Shown piece by piece: positions 1 to 9,407 of a stretch of 64,000 nucleotides of DNA; the stretch's first letter is position 1; the number at the start of each line of letters is the position of its first letter. This stretch comes from Tieghemiomyces parasiticus (Eukaryota > Kickxellomycota > Dimargaritomycetes > Dimargaritales > Dimargaritaceae), in the NCBI GenBank assembly GCA_027575765.1, contig JANBPT010000143.1, positions 1 through 64,000 on the forward strand, read 5' to 3'. A program made the translations under genes and the position numbers. The notes beneath the pieces were generated by a model. It was not told the DNA's origin. It worked only from the letters and a program-made list of their open reading frames with translations, and did no database searches.

Positions 1-1748
1 CTGCCCTCAAGTCTGCCCTAGTTAATCCCCCTGTTCTACTACTAGTCGATTTTCAACGCAATTTCACTGTTTCCACCAACGCCTCCCAGGTTGCCCTTGG
101 GGCTGTACTGCAACAAGACCACGGCCAGGGACTTCAACCCATTGCGTACAAAAGCCACCATCTCACGCCCACGGAGCAATGTTACACTGTTCAAGAACGT
201 GAATTCATGGCTATCTATCATGCCCTCCGTTTGTGGCGGCACTATTTGTTGGGCCGTCATTTCACTGTGTATACCAATCATTGAGGACTGGAAACGTTCA
301 TGACTCAGACGGGGTTGTCCGATTGTTTGTTTTGCTGGGTTCAAGCCCTACAATTGTTCGACTTCACCCTCAAGTATCAACCCGGCAAGTTTCAACAAGT
401 TCCTGACGCCCTTAGTTGCATTCACGCCATTGAGGCTACCCCACTGCCCAATCATGTCCTTTGTAATTGGCCTCAACTTGTACCCAACTTCTTGCATACC
501 AAGGTGCTACCCCATGCAGCTCCTTCCGAGGTGAAAGCCACCATGACACATTTGAAGGACAAGTTCACTTGGAATCCTGATTCTGCAACCTTGTATTTCC
601 AACGGACTGACGCTCTTGTTCCTTTTATCCCATATCCTGAATCGATTTGATATACTAAGGACCTTCACGATTCATTGGGCCACCCAGGGATTCAACACCT
701 TACTGTTCTTCTCCAAACTTGTGCTTGGTGGCCCCATCAGGACGCTACTATCCGCCAGGTAGTACAAGAGTGTCCCCTATGCCAGACTACTAAGGGTCAT
801 TCCCAAGATCCTCAACCGCCCCACGCCTTGGATCCGCCCTTGCTACCCTTTCAATGCTGGTGCCTGGATTTTATGGGCTGCTATCCCAAAACCAAGAATG
901 GGAACCGCTGGATTATCACCGCCATTGATCACGCTACCAACTGGCCTGTGGCACTAGCTGTCCCTGATGCTACCAAGCAAACAATTGCCAGGTTCCTGTA
1001 CAAGTGTATCCTTACGACTTACGGGTGTCCACATGAAATCCTGACTGACCGGGGCGCCAACTTCTGCAGTTGAGTGCTGAACAAATACTTGGCACAACAA
1101 CGCATTCACCATACCTTGACGTCTGCTTATCACCCCCAAACCAACGGTAAGCTGGAGCGATTTAATGGGTATTTGAAGAACATTCTACTTTGGCATGGCA
1201 CCAAAATGCGCAACAACTGGGAACAACATTTGTACGCCGCCTTGTTCTCCATACGGGTTTGAACGCATAGCATCCATGGTCATAGTCCCTTTAGTCTACT
1301 GTTTGGGGTCGCCCCTAAAGTTCTTGGGGATCCAATTCATCCATTGGCCGCAACCATTACGCCTCCAGAATTGGATCAATTGTTGCAAGCTAAATCACGA
1401 CTCCGTCAGGTACAAGAACACCATCAAGAAGCTCAGCAACGTACCCAGGTTCACCAAGCACGTGTCCTTCAACGTTATCAGAGTCAAAATTATCAACCGC
1501 ATCGGTATCAAATTGACGACCCTGTACTACTTCGGCATCCAGCACCTCTGGCCTTCGAACACAAATGGTATGGCCCTTTCCGAGTGCATGCAATGTTTCC
1601 CAACAATACCTACCATCTGATGGATATCCATGCGCGTTGGCTACCTGCTCTGATTCACGGTTCACGACTCAAGCTGGCACATGTTACTGCTGATACATTG
1701 TACAATTGGAATGTCCCCCATAGCCTTGAACGCCTAACTATGATTTAG
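1..1748 (+). pseudogene. Ty3/gypsy retrotransposon pol, 3' part (RT end, RNase H, integrase), inactivated by four in-frame TGA codons
   Basis: One reading frame runs from base 3 to a TAG at 1746-1748 without a frameshift. It is cut only by TGA at 282, 648, 1071 and 1260. The 5' part of the element lies outside the window. In order it shows the end of reverse transcriptase, an RNase H region (TNASQVALGAVLQQ near base 80; EREFMAIYHALRLWRHYLLG near 200-250), the integrase HHCC zinc finger (LGHPGIQHL then CPLCQ, about 672-790), and the integrase core with its three acidic positions: WCLDFMG near 860, LTDRGANF near 1045, and YHPQTNGKLERFNG near 1130. A basic C-terminal tail with an SH3-like or GPY-type region follows. 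A polypurine run (1748-1755) and an LTR starting TGTGATG at 1759 come directly after the stop, the normal order for a gypsy element. As it stands it cannot make full-length Pol. Confidence 0.9.
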
Positions 1749-1756
1749 GGGGGGAT
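1747..1756 (+). other. Polypurine tract preceding the 3' LTR
   Basis: A run of A and G with seven consecutive G (1748-1754) sits just before the first base of the LTR at 1759. This is where plus-strand priming occurs in gypsy elements. It supports taking 1759 as the LTR start. Confidence 0.7.
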
Positions 1757-1758
1757 AA

Positions 1759-2398
1759 TGTGATGAGTGCAGCACTTCCGGCTGCCTTAACCTCTAGCTT
1801 TCCTCATGTCTATGTCATCTTGTTGCAAGCTTATAGTTTGATGCTTACCAAGTCTATTTTAACTTATTGACTTTGGGGACATAAAACCCCAGGTTGTCGT
1901 CGCCCGGAACTAGGGAGGGGGACGAATTTCAGAACCTCTACTCTTGTTTTTTACTTTTTGGAAACTTGGATACTAAACTGTTGATACCTTTATATTACAT
2001 GTTTGTGGTGCCGACGCCCGCGGTGCCTCTTGAAGGCATCTGACGGGCACGTCAACATGAAAGACACAAAAATAATAGCCAAACCCATTGTGGAGAAGGC
2101 TAAGATTAAGTTTTAAGGTTACGCACCTTATGCAGGGGGATGTAGATCCTTTTTCCCCGCCCCCAGTATAAAAGCAAGCCCGCGCAGCTAGGCAAGGGCT
2201 TGGCAGCTATTTTTTCCCTCAACTTTTACTTTGAATTCGTTTATTAAATCGTTAGTTTCCTTATCATCAACAATTACAATCCCATACTATTTACTTTAGC
2301 CAATTATCGTAAACAACACCATTTTCTCCAGATGTTAGGCCCAGACCGTCGTCGCGTACAGCCTAACCAAAAACCCTTGCCCAGAGCCTAGCACCACA
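1759..2398 (+). repeat. 3' LTR of the gypsy element, long form (640 bp)
   Basis: It begins TGTGATG and ends GCACCACA, so it has the usual TG...CA ends. A TATA box (TATAAAAG) lies at 2167-2174. An internal TGTGGTGCC at 2004 repeats the terminal motif, and from that point the sequence is the same as the 395 bp short LTR that follows. This gives the family a long form with about 245 bp of extra 5' sequence and a short form. TGTT (2399-2402) separates it from the next LTR. Confidence 0.85.
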
Positions 2399-2402
2399 TG
2401 TT

Positions 2403-2797
2403 TGTGGTGCCGACGCCTGCTTTGGGTCTTGAAGGTATCTGATGGGCACATCAACATTGGGAAAGCAAAAACAATAGCCAAGCCCGTGGTGGGGAAGGCT
2501 GGGATTAAGGTTTAAGGTTACACACCTTATGCAGGGGGATGTAGATCCTTTTCCTCACTCACCAGTATAAAAGCGAGCCCGTGCAGTTAGGCAAGGGTTT
2601 GCCAGCTAATTTTTCATTTTCTAGTTTCAAATTGTTTTATTAAAATCGTTAGTTTTTCCCTTATCATCAACAAGTACAATCCCATACTATTTACTTTTAA
2701 TCGTTATTGTAAACAGCACCGTCCCTCCTGCCATTAGACCTAGACTGTTGTTGCATACGGCCTAACCAAACAACATTGCCCAGGGCCTAGCACCACA
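2403..2797 (+). repeat. Solo LTR, short form (395 bp)
   Basis: The ends are TGTGGTGC and GCACCACA, a perfect 8 bp inverted repeat. TATAAAAG at 2566-2573 is followed by the family's conserved downstream block. It is flanked on both sides by TGTT (2399-2402 and 2798-2801), a 4 bp target duplication. It is about 90% similar by eye to 2004-2398. Confidence 0.85.
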
Positions 2798-2801
2798 TGT
2801 T

Positions 2802-3456
2802 TGTGATGGTTGTAGAACTTTGCGTTGCCTTAACCTTTAGCTTTCCCTGTTTCTACGTCATACTGTTGCAAGCCTATAGTTTAATGTTTACTGAGTTTAT
2901 TTTAACTTAGTGATCTTGGGGACATGAAACCCCAGGTCATTGTCGCCCGGAACTAGGAAAGGGGACGAATTCTTGGTTTACACTTTTGTCTTTACTTTTC
3001 TGAACTTGCTTACTAAACCCTTGATACCCTTACATCACATGTTTGTGGTGCCGACACCCGCTTTCCCTCTTGAAGGCATCTGACGGGCACATTGACATTG
3101 GGGAAGCATAAACACTAGCCAACCCCTTTGTGGGAAAAGCTAGGATTAAAGTTTAAGGTTACACGCCTTATGCAGGGGGATGCAGATCCTTTCCCCACTC
3201 ACCAGTGTAAAAGCCAGCCCGCGTAGTTAGGCAAGGGCTCACCAGCTATTTTCTATTTTTTGATCTATCTAGTAAACTATATTTCTTGTATTTTTCTTAT
3301 CAATAACCAACTCCAAAACGATCCCATACTATTTATATTTTGCCGTTAAAGTAAACAATCCTGCCTGTTTCCATTTTCTCTCTGACTTGCCGTTGGGCCC
3401 AGACCGTTGTTGCATACGGCCTAACTGAAGACCTCCGCCTAGGGCCAAGCACCACA
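2802..3456 (+). repeat. Solo LTR, long form (655 bp)
   Basis: It starts TGTGATGG and ends GCACCACA. Like 1759-2398 it has the extra 5' segment (conserved CTTGGGGACATGAAACCCCA near 2914) followed by an internal TGTGGTGCC and the short-form sequence. TGTT precedes it and GTTG (3457-3460) follows. Confidence 0.8.
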
Positions 3457-3460
3457 GTTG

Positions 3461-3789
3461 TGTTGTGCGCGGACTATGATGAGTCCCAAAAAGATAAGAC
3501 GTGATAAGAAAAAAATAAAAGGAAAACTGGCGCAATTATGTAGAAATGAATAATGGTCAAAATAAAAGCTGTTTATTCATAGGGCCCGGCTTGGGCCCGT
3601 TTTATACTGGCTATCAGACGTCTAACTGAAGTCCGGTTATGACAAAGACAATAGGCTTTCCGTTTTGCAATCAAAGGAAGCTAGGATTATTGATATACTT
3701 GGCCTGGGCGTCCAGGGGCTTTGGTTACTGTCCTCTGGTGGCCAACGTTGACAAAACTAGTTGGTGGTTAACTGCGGCTAACCACAACA
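3461..3789 (-). repeat. Solo LTR of a second family, unit A
   Basis: The ends TGTTGTG and CACAACA are perfect 7 bp inverted repeats. Read on the minus strand it has a TATA-like TATAAAA and an AATAAA-like signal in the middle (about 3570-3610), as do units B and C. This suggests an LTR in reverse orientation. It sits 4 bp from the neighbouring LTR on each side. Confidence 0.6.
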
Positions 3790-3793
3790 GTTA

Positions 3794-4148
3794 TGTTGTG
3801 AATGGGGTCAATATGACTTCACAATGACGTCGTTGGTCATTGGCAATAGATAATAAAGGAAAGATATGATTATGAAAGGGAAGTCAGGTTGTAATCTGTT
3901 GGTTTATTGAGAGGACATGTTGGCCCTACTTATACTTGGTGAGGAGAGTGAGCAATGGCAAAAGAAACGAACACGTATACAAGAGTTTGATGATAGAAAG
4001 AAACAAAGGGGGCAATCCCTTTGATGGAGTGGTAGCCGTGATCATACTCAGAAGGCAGCAAAATCAATGGGGCATTCGAACCTGGTAACTGTAGTAGGTG
4101 AAATCAGAGGTTGAAAAGAAGGAGCTAGTTTAGGTCTGGTGCACAACA
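3794..4148 (-). repeat. Solo LTR of the second family, unit B
   Basis: It starts TGTTGTG and ends CACAACA. On the minus strand a TATA-like sequence and a CAATAAAC poly(A)-like signal occur around 3900-3945, in the same relative place as in units A and C. The primary sequence has diverged considerably from unit A. It is separated from unit A by GTTA (3790-3793). Confidence 0.55.
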
Positions 4149-4151
4149 TTG

Positions 4152-4497
4152 TTTTGTGAACAATGGCAGTTCAGGGTCTTTTGTACAGTGTAATTAATGA
4201 GGATGATTTAAAAATAAAAATCGAATTCAGTCAAAATAAGAAAAGAGAGAGTTTTTGATATTGTTTATTGTAAGGCGCGGTTCACGACTTTTATATTCAA
4301 AAGAGAAGAATCTTAATCAGCAAACAAGAAGGAAAGGCAGATAGTAAAGGTTCCTTTGACAAAGTGACAAGTCTGATATCTATTACATAGGATTGGAGTC
4401 AAAGGGTAGTGTGAACCTGATAAGCAAACGTAAAATCGATTTGTCAAAATTTAATAAAGGGAGTGATAAAAGGGGTTTTTAGGCCCTGCACGCAACA
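4152..4497 (-). repeat. Solo LTR of the second family, unit C
   Basis: The ends are imperfect (TTTTGTG and CGCAACA). On the minus strand ATATAAAAG and CAATAAAC lie about 4260-4300. A 3 bp spacer separates it from unit B, and TGT (4498-4500) separates it from the next LTR. Confidence 0.5.
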
Positions 4498-4500
4498 TGT

Positions 4501-5149
4501 TGTGATGGTTGCAGCACTCTGCACTGCCTTAACTCTTAGCTTTCCTTGTTTCTATGTCATATTCTCACCAGCATATAGTTTATTGTCTACCAAGTTTATT
4601 TTAAGTTGCTGACCTGGGGACATAAAACCCCAGGTTGCCATTGTCCAGAACTAGGGAAGGGGACGAATTCTTGGATCTCACTTTTGACTTTACTTTTTCT
4701 TGACTTGCCCACTAAACCGTTGATACCCATACATTACAATGTTCTGTGGGTCCAATGCCAACTTTTTTTCTTGAAGGCATCTAATGGGCACATTAATGCC
4801 TGAAAGATTTAATCAACTGCCAATCCCCTTGTGGGGGAAAGACAGGATTAAGTATTAAGGTTATGCATGTTATGCAGGGGGATGTAGATCCTTCCCCCAC
4901 ACCCAAGTAAAAGAACCAGGCCCACACAGGTAAGCAAGGGCTGGTCAGTTATTTTTGAAGATTTTATTTTAGCATTCTCATTACTTTCTTTATTTATTTT
5001 CCATGTAGCTGGGATGTCATTGTGATCTCATACTATTTACATTAATGCACTAAGTAAACAAGCCCATTCCATCCTGTTTTGCCATTAGACCTAGACTGTT
5101 GCTGTGTACAGTCCAGCCAAAGTACCTCCTGCCAGGGCTTAGCACCACA
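4501..5149 (+). repeat. Solo LTR, long form (649 bp), diverged copy
   Basis: It starts TGTGATGG and ends GCACCACA. It shares the GGGGACATAAAACCCCAGG block (about 4616) and the GCAGGGGGATGTAGATCC block (about 4875) with the other copies. CpG sites of the other copies are mostly TpG or CpA here, so it is an older, deaminated copy. Confidence 0.75.
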
Positions 5150-5262
5150 GTGATGATGAGCCAGGGTTAATAGGTCACAATGAATATTATGAAGAAGGAA
5201 ACAATGAGTTCTTGTGTTTTACTGGGTTGTTCAAGACCAGGTGTCCTTATATAGAGATGGTG
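5150..5262 (-). repeat. Probable truncated LTR remnant
   Basis: The sequence starts 1-2 bp after the preceding LTR with TGATGATGAGCC. It carries a minus-strand TATATAAGGA-like box near 5250, resembling units A-C. It stops where the foldback element begins at 5263. It is too short and diverged to assign firmly. Confidence 0.3.
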
Positions 5263-5614
5263 GTGTGCTGATATTAAGCCCAAGGCTATTCTACTGTCAC
5301 AGAATTTTTGGTTCTAAAATAGCAGACTTGGACTTTACCTTGGGATAATCTAATGTGGTGGTTCCCAATCGCCACAGCAGCCAACTATAGGCCCATTTTT
5401 GGTGGCCAATTTCCTACACAAAGTATGTTAAGAAGTCCTCCTAGACCCACTACAGGTCAGCCTTGCCAGCTTAGACTATGTGTGGTGATTGGGAACCACC
5501 ACATTATATCATCCCAGGGTAAAGTCCAAGTCTACTATTTCAGAACCACAAATTCTGTGATAGTAGAATAGCCTTTTGGTTATGGTATTAGACTTGGGCC
5601 TAATATCAACACAC
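5263..5614. mobile_element. Foldback element with long terminal inverted repeats
   Basis: The left arm 5263-5376 and right arm 5481-5614 are inverted copies, beginning GTGTGCTGATATTA on the left and ending TAATATCAACACAC on the right. The right arm has about 20 extra bases that the left has lost. Between the arms are about 100 bp with no transposase. A partial copy lies at the other end of the window (63745 onward). This is a non-autonomous foldback or MITE-like element. An apparent 72-codon frame inside it is not taken as a gene. Confidence 0.75.
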
Positions 5615-7052
5615 TATGGTCAATGTAGCTTCTACCCCAGTCACTTGACCCTGGAGTCCGCCTTGGTGCTCCACTGCATGGCATTACATACTCTATAATC
5701 CATTGAGGTTATCCTGACCTTCAGCATCAAGGTTGGTAATACCTAGGCCACCTGCAGCATGATCTCTGCTGCCCTGGAGACCAACAGACTCCACAGCTGT
5801 CCCAACCTCATGATCTGGGCAGTACTCTGCCAACCTCTCCATCAATAATGCCCTCTACCACAGCCACTTGTTCTAGTGCCTTGGCATGTTGATAAACCAC
5901 TGGGGGTATTGACACTAACACATTGAGGTACCATGTGCCAACATTTGGACCACAGTCTAGGAATTTAGTGCCAGTGATCTGGACCCCTTGGGACACCATT
6001 GCCCATTGGGTTATGGTTTATTACTCCTTTGAGTGCCCCTGCCTTGAATACAGCCTGGTGTTTCCCTGTAGATGGCAACTTATGACCAACAGGTTGCCTG
6101 CCTTATATTCACTATAAATAAAAATTCACTTCACCTGAATATAGCCTGGTCACAATTTTCACATACACCAAGCTAGCCCAGTGCCTGCGGTCCATTGAAA
6201 GAGGCATCCCTGATCACCTCCTAGGGATACCACCCACCTCATCCACAGGTATGGTTCTACCACTAACCAGCCTTGGCCCTACAATACACTGATGGTAGAC
6301 CCTCTCCACCTAGTATGCTTACTAGTACAAACTAGACCCAAATGGCCCCTGTCCTTTGTACACTACATCCTGCACCCCAACTGCCACAACACAAAATCTG
6401 TCACACAAGCAAGGTCCCTGAAGCCCCAACTCCACCAACCAGTTACCTTGGGCCTTGAGACTATGCTCTGGATTGCCCACAATCTTGCCATGGATACAAA
6501 AAATACTGCCAAGACTGTCATCCAACTAGGCCACTAGCTTGTGGCCCACCCCATATGCCAACTAGTCATGACCCATGACCCCAGGTCACCAAATGAAAGC
6601 ACGGCTCATTGAGTGGATGTTCAGACTACACCTCCAATGTGTCACTTGCCAGGTGCAGCTCACACTACCCCACACCCTCAATAGGTCCCGGCTCAATTGA
6701 CTGCTACCACTCAGCAGTGCTGGCCTCCCCTCCCCAAAGACAGCCATCTGGCTAGCATCCCTGCCAACCACCTCCTCCAAACCCTCCTGTTGCCACTGTG
6801 ACATCACCACCATTGGCATTCATTTCACCTGAATATGCTGCCTCATCTGGCAGTCCCTAATCCACACATGAAGAAACGCCCCCAGCTTTCCCAGCCCTAC
6901 TCCCACCCACCTCCTCCCCTTCCCCGCCTGCTGGGGACCCTTTGCCCAGTTGCCGTCAGTACCACATTTTCTCCTATCAGTGTTTAAGTCGAATGTACAA
7001 CACACCTGACGCCCACCCTATGTCTATCGTAGCGCTAACGTAACTTTTAATT
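5615..7052. other. CpG-depleted, gene-free repeat debris
   Basis: No frame of convincing length or composition was found. From 5615 to about 6830 CG dinucleotides are almost absent (only a handful by eye) while TG and CA are abundant. This is the signature of old, formerly methylated repeat DNA. CG reappears after about 6880. Confidence 0.6.
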
Positions 7053-7087
7053 CACACACACACACACACACACACTCTCTCTCTCTC
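7053..7087. repeat. (CA)n(CT)n microsatellite
   Basis: A run of about twelve CA dinucleotides passes straight into about six CT dinucleotides. It lies near the boundary between repeat debris and the gene-bearing region. Confidence 0.9.
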
Positions 7088-7774
7088 GCAACTCCCCCCT
7101 CCCCTCTCCTCTCGCCCATTCAGTACCAGGGATCTCCTCAGTCGGCAAGGATAAACTCTATTACGGTTCTCAGCAGGCCCAGACATAGAGTGAACCCGAA
7201 AAAGGACAGATCGACCAGACCCTGACACCAAAGTGCGAGCTATCGGCTATACTAGACTATGGGCTATAGACCTTCAATAAAGAGCAAACCTTCATCCCAA
7301 GGTTAATATTCCAGGTGGGGAGCACGGAAAACTAATAGATCGTCGTTATATGTAGCCCCAAGGTGCTGTGGAGCTATTGACGGTCGACTTGCCGTAGAAG
7401 GACTTGTAGGTTTCAGGGTAAGGTATGGCCAATCTTTATGGGTCGATTCTACATATGCGGTGTAGGTAGCCGGTTGACCAGAGGACAATGTGGGATCCGC
7501 GGACACCTGGTCTAAAAGAGATAATCAACTAATACTAGGCCACCACGGTTCACTGTGGAAAGGAAGTGGGAGATACGGTGCCATGCCAAGTAGTTGCCCG
7601 ACTCACCCTGCTGGATCGTGCCATTAGACCGTCCTCTTCACAATATTTTCCGCGGCCAACGGAGAAGTCCGCACTACCTGGCTTGTCCTGTCCTTTCGGA
7701 TAGTTTGAGAAAACCACGCGGCACCGGCTTGCTAAAATCCCTGCCTGGTTGGGACTCCGGTTCTGTCCATCCGC
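7088..7774. other. Intergenic, no gene seen
   Basis: CpG content is normal here. Short open frames on both strands lack start context and recognisable features. The last part is the likely upstream region of the small secreted protein gene at 7917. Confidence 0.4.
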
Positions 7775-7782
7775 TATAAATA
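7775..7782 (+). promoter_or_regulatory. TATA box of the secreted-protein gene at 7917
   Basis: TATAAATA lies 135-142 bp before the ATG at 7917, followed by a pyrimidine-rich stretch (about 7810-7900) typical of a fungal 5' leader. Confidence 0.5.
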
Positions 7783-7916
7783 CTATTCGGTACCCCCGCG
7801 GTAGCCTTAACCATCTCTCCACTTCACCAGCTTTCACCTCTCCCACGATCACATTCTCTTGTGCACACCCTCCCGACCCCTCCACCACCTCACAAGCTTT
7901 CCTATACGCCGTCGTC

Positions 7917-8162
7917 ATGCTCGTCTCCAGTCGCCTTACCGTGGCCTTGTTCGTCGTTCTTCAGGTCATCGCCCTGACCGCTACCGCCAAGAAAACCACT
8001 TCGACCAAAACCATCACCACCACCACTAGAACTTCGACCACGGCTTTTCCTACTCCCGCCACGACCAACGCCCCGTCAGCCATCCCCAACCAGGGCGGCA
8101 CCGATCCTCTGAGCAGCGGAGGCGGCGGCTCCGTGGGTCTCGGTGGCGGTTTCCACTGGTAG
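7917..8162 (+). CDS. Small secreted Thr-rich protein, GS[V/I]GL family member 1 (81 aa)
   Basis: I do not recognise this protein. Residues 1 to about 24 form a signal peptide (MLVSSRLTVALFVVLQVIAL then ATA). The mature part is short and dominated by Thr and Ser (TKTITTTTRTSTT), which suggests O-mannosylation. It ends in a Gly-rich segment with GGGGSVGL followed by GGGFHW. It has no cysteines and no membrane segment besides the signal. The same layout (signal peptide, variable middle, C-terminal GS[V/I]GL plus an aromatic tail) is seen in the genes at 9132 and 12622, which makes chance translation unlikely. The ATG at 7917 was chosen because it starts the signal peptide; the frame upstream is leader-like. 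A TATA box lies 142 bp upstream, and an AATAAA-like signal lies near 8450. Function is unknown; a secreted peptide precursor or effector is speculation. Confidence 0.65.
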   Translation: MLVSSRLTVALFVVLQVIALTATAKKTTSTKTITTTTRTSTTAFPTPATTNAPSAIPNQGGTDPLSSGGGGSVGLGGGFHW

Positions 8163-9131
8163 AGCGTCGTGCTCCACCCCTGGTACCATGGCAAGGATCT
8201 GCTCGGTCTCCCCTCTTTTCTCCACGTCCTCTAGACTATTCGAAAGAAAATAAGTCGGTGGTTGATCCACTCCTCGATATTGGCAAGCTCTCTCTGCTTC
8301 CATACTTACCGCGCGCTTTACGGCCTGCCATTGTCGGAACGAGGCCAAACCTTTCCCATCTTTTTGATGGACAGAAGCTGGTCGGCCGATGATCGAATTT
8401 GGCCTTCGTAACGACTCAATGTGATATCTTCTACTAATCTAGTACTTAATAATAAAATTTATAGCTAAGAGACGGTTTGAGACAAAAGTATGGTTAAGAA
8501 ATTCCCTCCTGGATAACGAGTAGTGTAAAAAAAACGTAGCGACTACTTGCATTTATTTTCAGGTGGAGTCGAAGCCAAGATGGAATATTGTTTCCCTACT
8601 CATCTGGCATGCTTCTTTGGCCATTAGAGGGTAAGCCTACTCGATCAATTCATGACCCGCTCGCCTGCTCGCTAGTCAATCGACCAAGCGAGTAGAAGAT
8701 CCCTGACACCTGAAGTGAGATGTCAATCGGTATAACAGGGGACCGGGGGCCAGCAATCAGTTGGGAGGAATGAAGTATCACAGCGACTAGCCTGGCTCGA
8801 GATTTACGTAGAGGTACGATCATTGCAGGGTATCCGTCGTCCGTCCCAGCAGCCGATGCTAGCTTATTTCTCACCCAAAGAAGGTTGACTGCTTGCACCC
8901 ACCCGCTGCGATGCTGCAAACGAAGCAGTCTGTCGAATAACATCTGGTTGTAAAGCAAGTTCAGAAATAATATAATAAGAACCGGTTTCCCTGCTGTCAT
9001 TGATGATACACCGTTTCCTCAAAGTTATTTTTAGAGCTTACTCCTCATTATCCCCTCTCTATCTACATATGCACTGCGAGCCCCGGGTCCTTTGAAATAT
9101 CATTTCGCTTCATAACGCTCTCTAAGTCACC
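8163..9131. other. Intergenic between two small secreted-protein genes
   Basis: No gene was recognised. A minus-strand frame of 116 codons (8650-9000) has no family resemblance and is probably chance. An AT-rich patch at 8400-8530 may hold the 3' end signal of the preceding gene. Confidence 0.4.
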
Positions 9132-9407
9132 ATGCTTCCCACCTGTCGCACCATGTCCCGCGTCGCGCTCCTAGCGGCATTTTGCATTGGAGCCTTCACC
9201 CAGGCGGCGCCAACCAAAATGGTTCCCAATTCGGATACGGTGGAGCAGCGACCCATCCTATGGCGGAAGGCGGTGCATCCCATGGGCAAGGACGACACTA
9301 ATAATTCGGACTTTCCGCCACTCTCCTTAGACGAAACTGCCCTCGATACCACCCTTTCCCCCAACCTTGGCGGTAGCGTCGGGCTGCGTTTTGGTTGGCC
9401 CGTTTGA
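9132..9407 (+). CDS. Small secreted protein, GS[V/I]GL family member 2 (91 aa)
   Basis: I do not recognise this protein. A signal peptide follows either the first Met or the Met at codon 8 (MSRVALLAAFCIGAFTQA), with a likely cut after Ala. The middle is hydrophilic and unlike the other two members. The C-terminus reads NLGGSVGL then RFGWPV, which matches member 1 (GGGGSVGL then GGGFHW) and member 3 (GLNGSIGL then HWYTYFNR). The only cysteines are in the signal region. The Arg-Lys after residue 40 could be a kexin-type site, but this is not conserved in the other members. No clear TATA box was found. The gene stands alone, 970 bp from member 1. Function is unknown. The positional conservation of the C-terminal motif is the main reason to call it a gene. 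Confidence 0.62.
   Translation: MLPTCRTMSRVALLAAFCIGAFTQAAPTKMVPNSDTVEQRPILWRKAVHPMGKDDTNNSDFPPLSLDETALDTTLSPNLGGSVGLRFGWPV

Noticed and set aside
282..1262. TGA reassigned to an amino acid (alternative genetic code)
   Set aside because: The conserved nuclear genes in the window need no internal TGA to be read through. Terminators TGA, TAG and TAA are all used, and the TGA positions in the element fit mutated Arg codons better than Trp.
5353..5571. 72-codon frame inside the foldback element
   Set aside because: It spans both inverted arms and the spacer; the arms are structural repeats, not coding.
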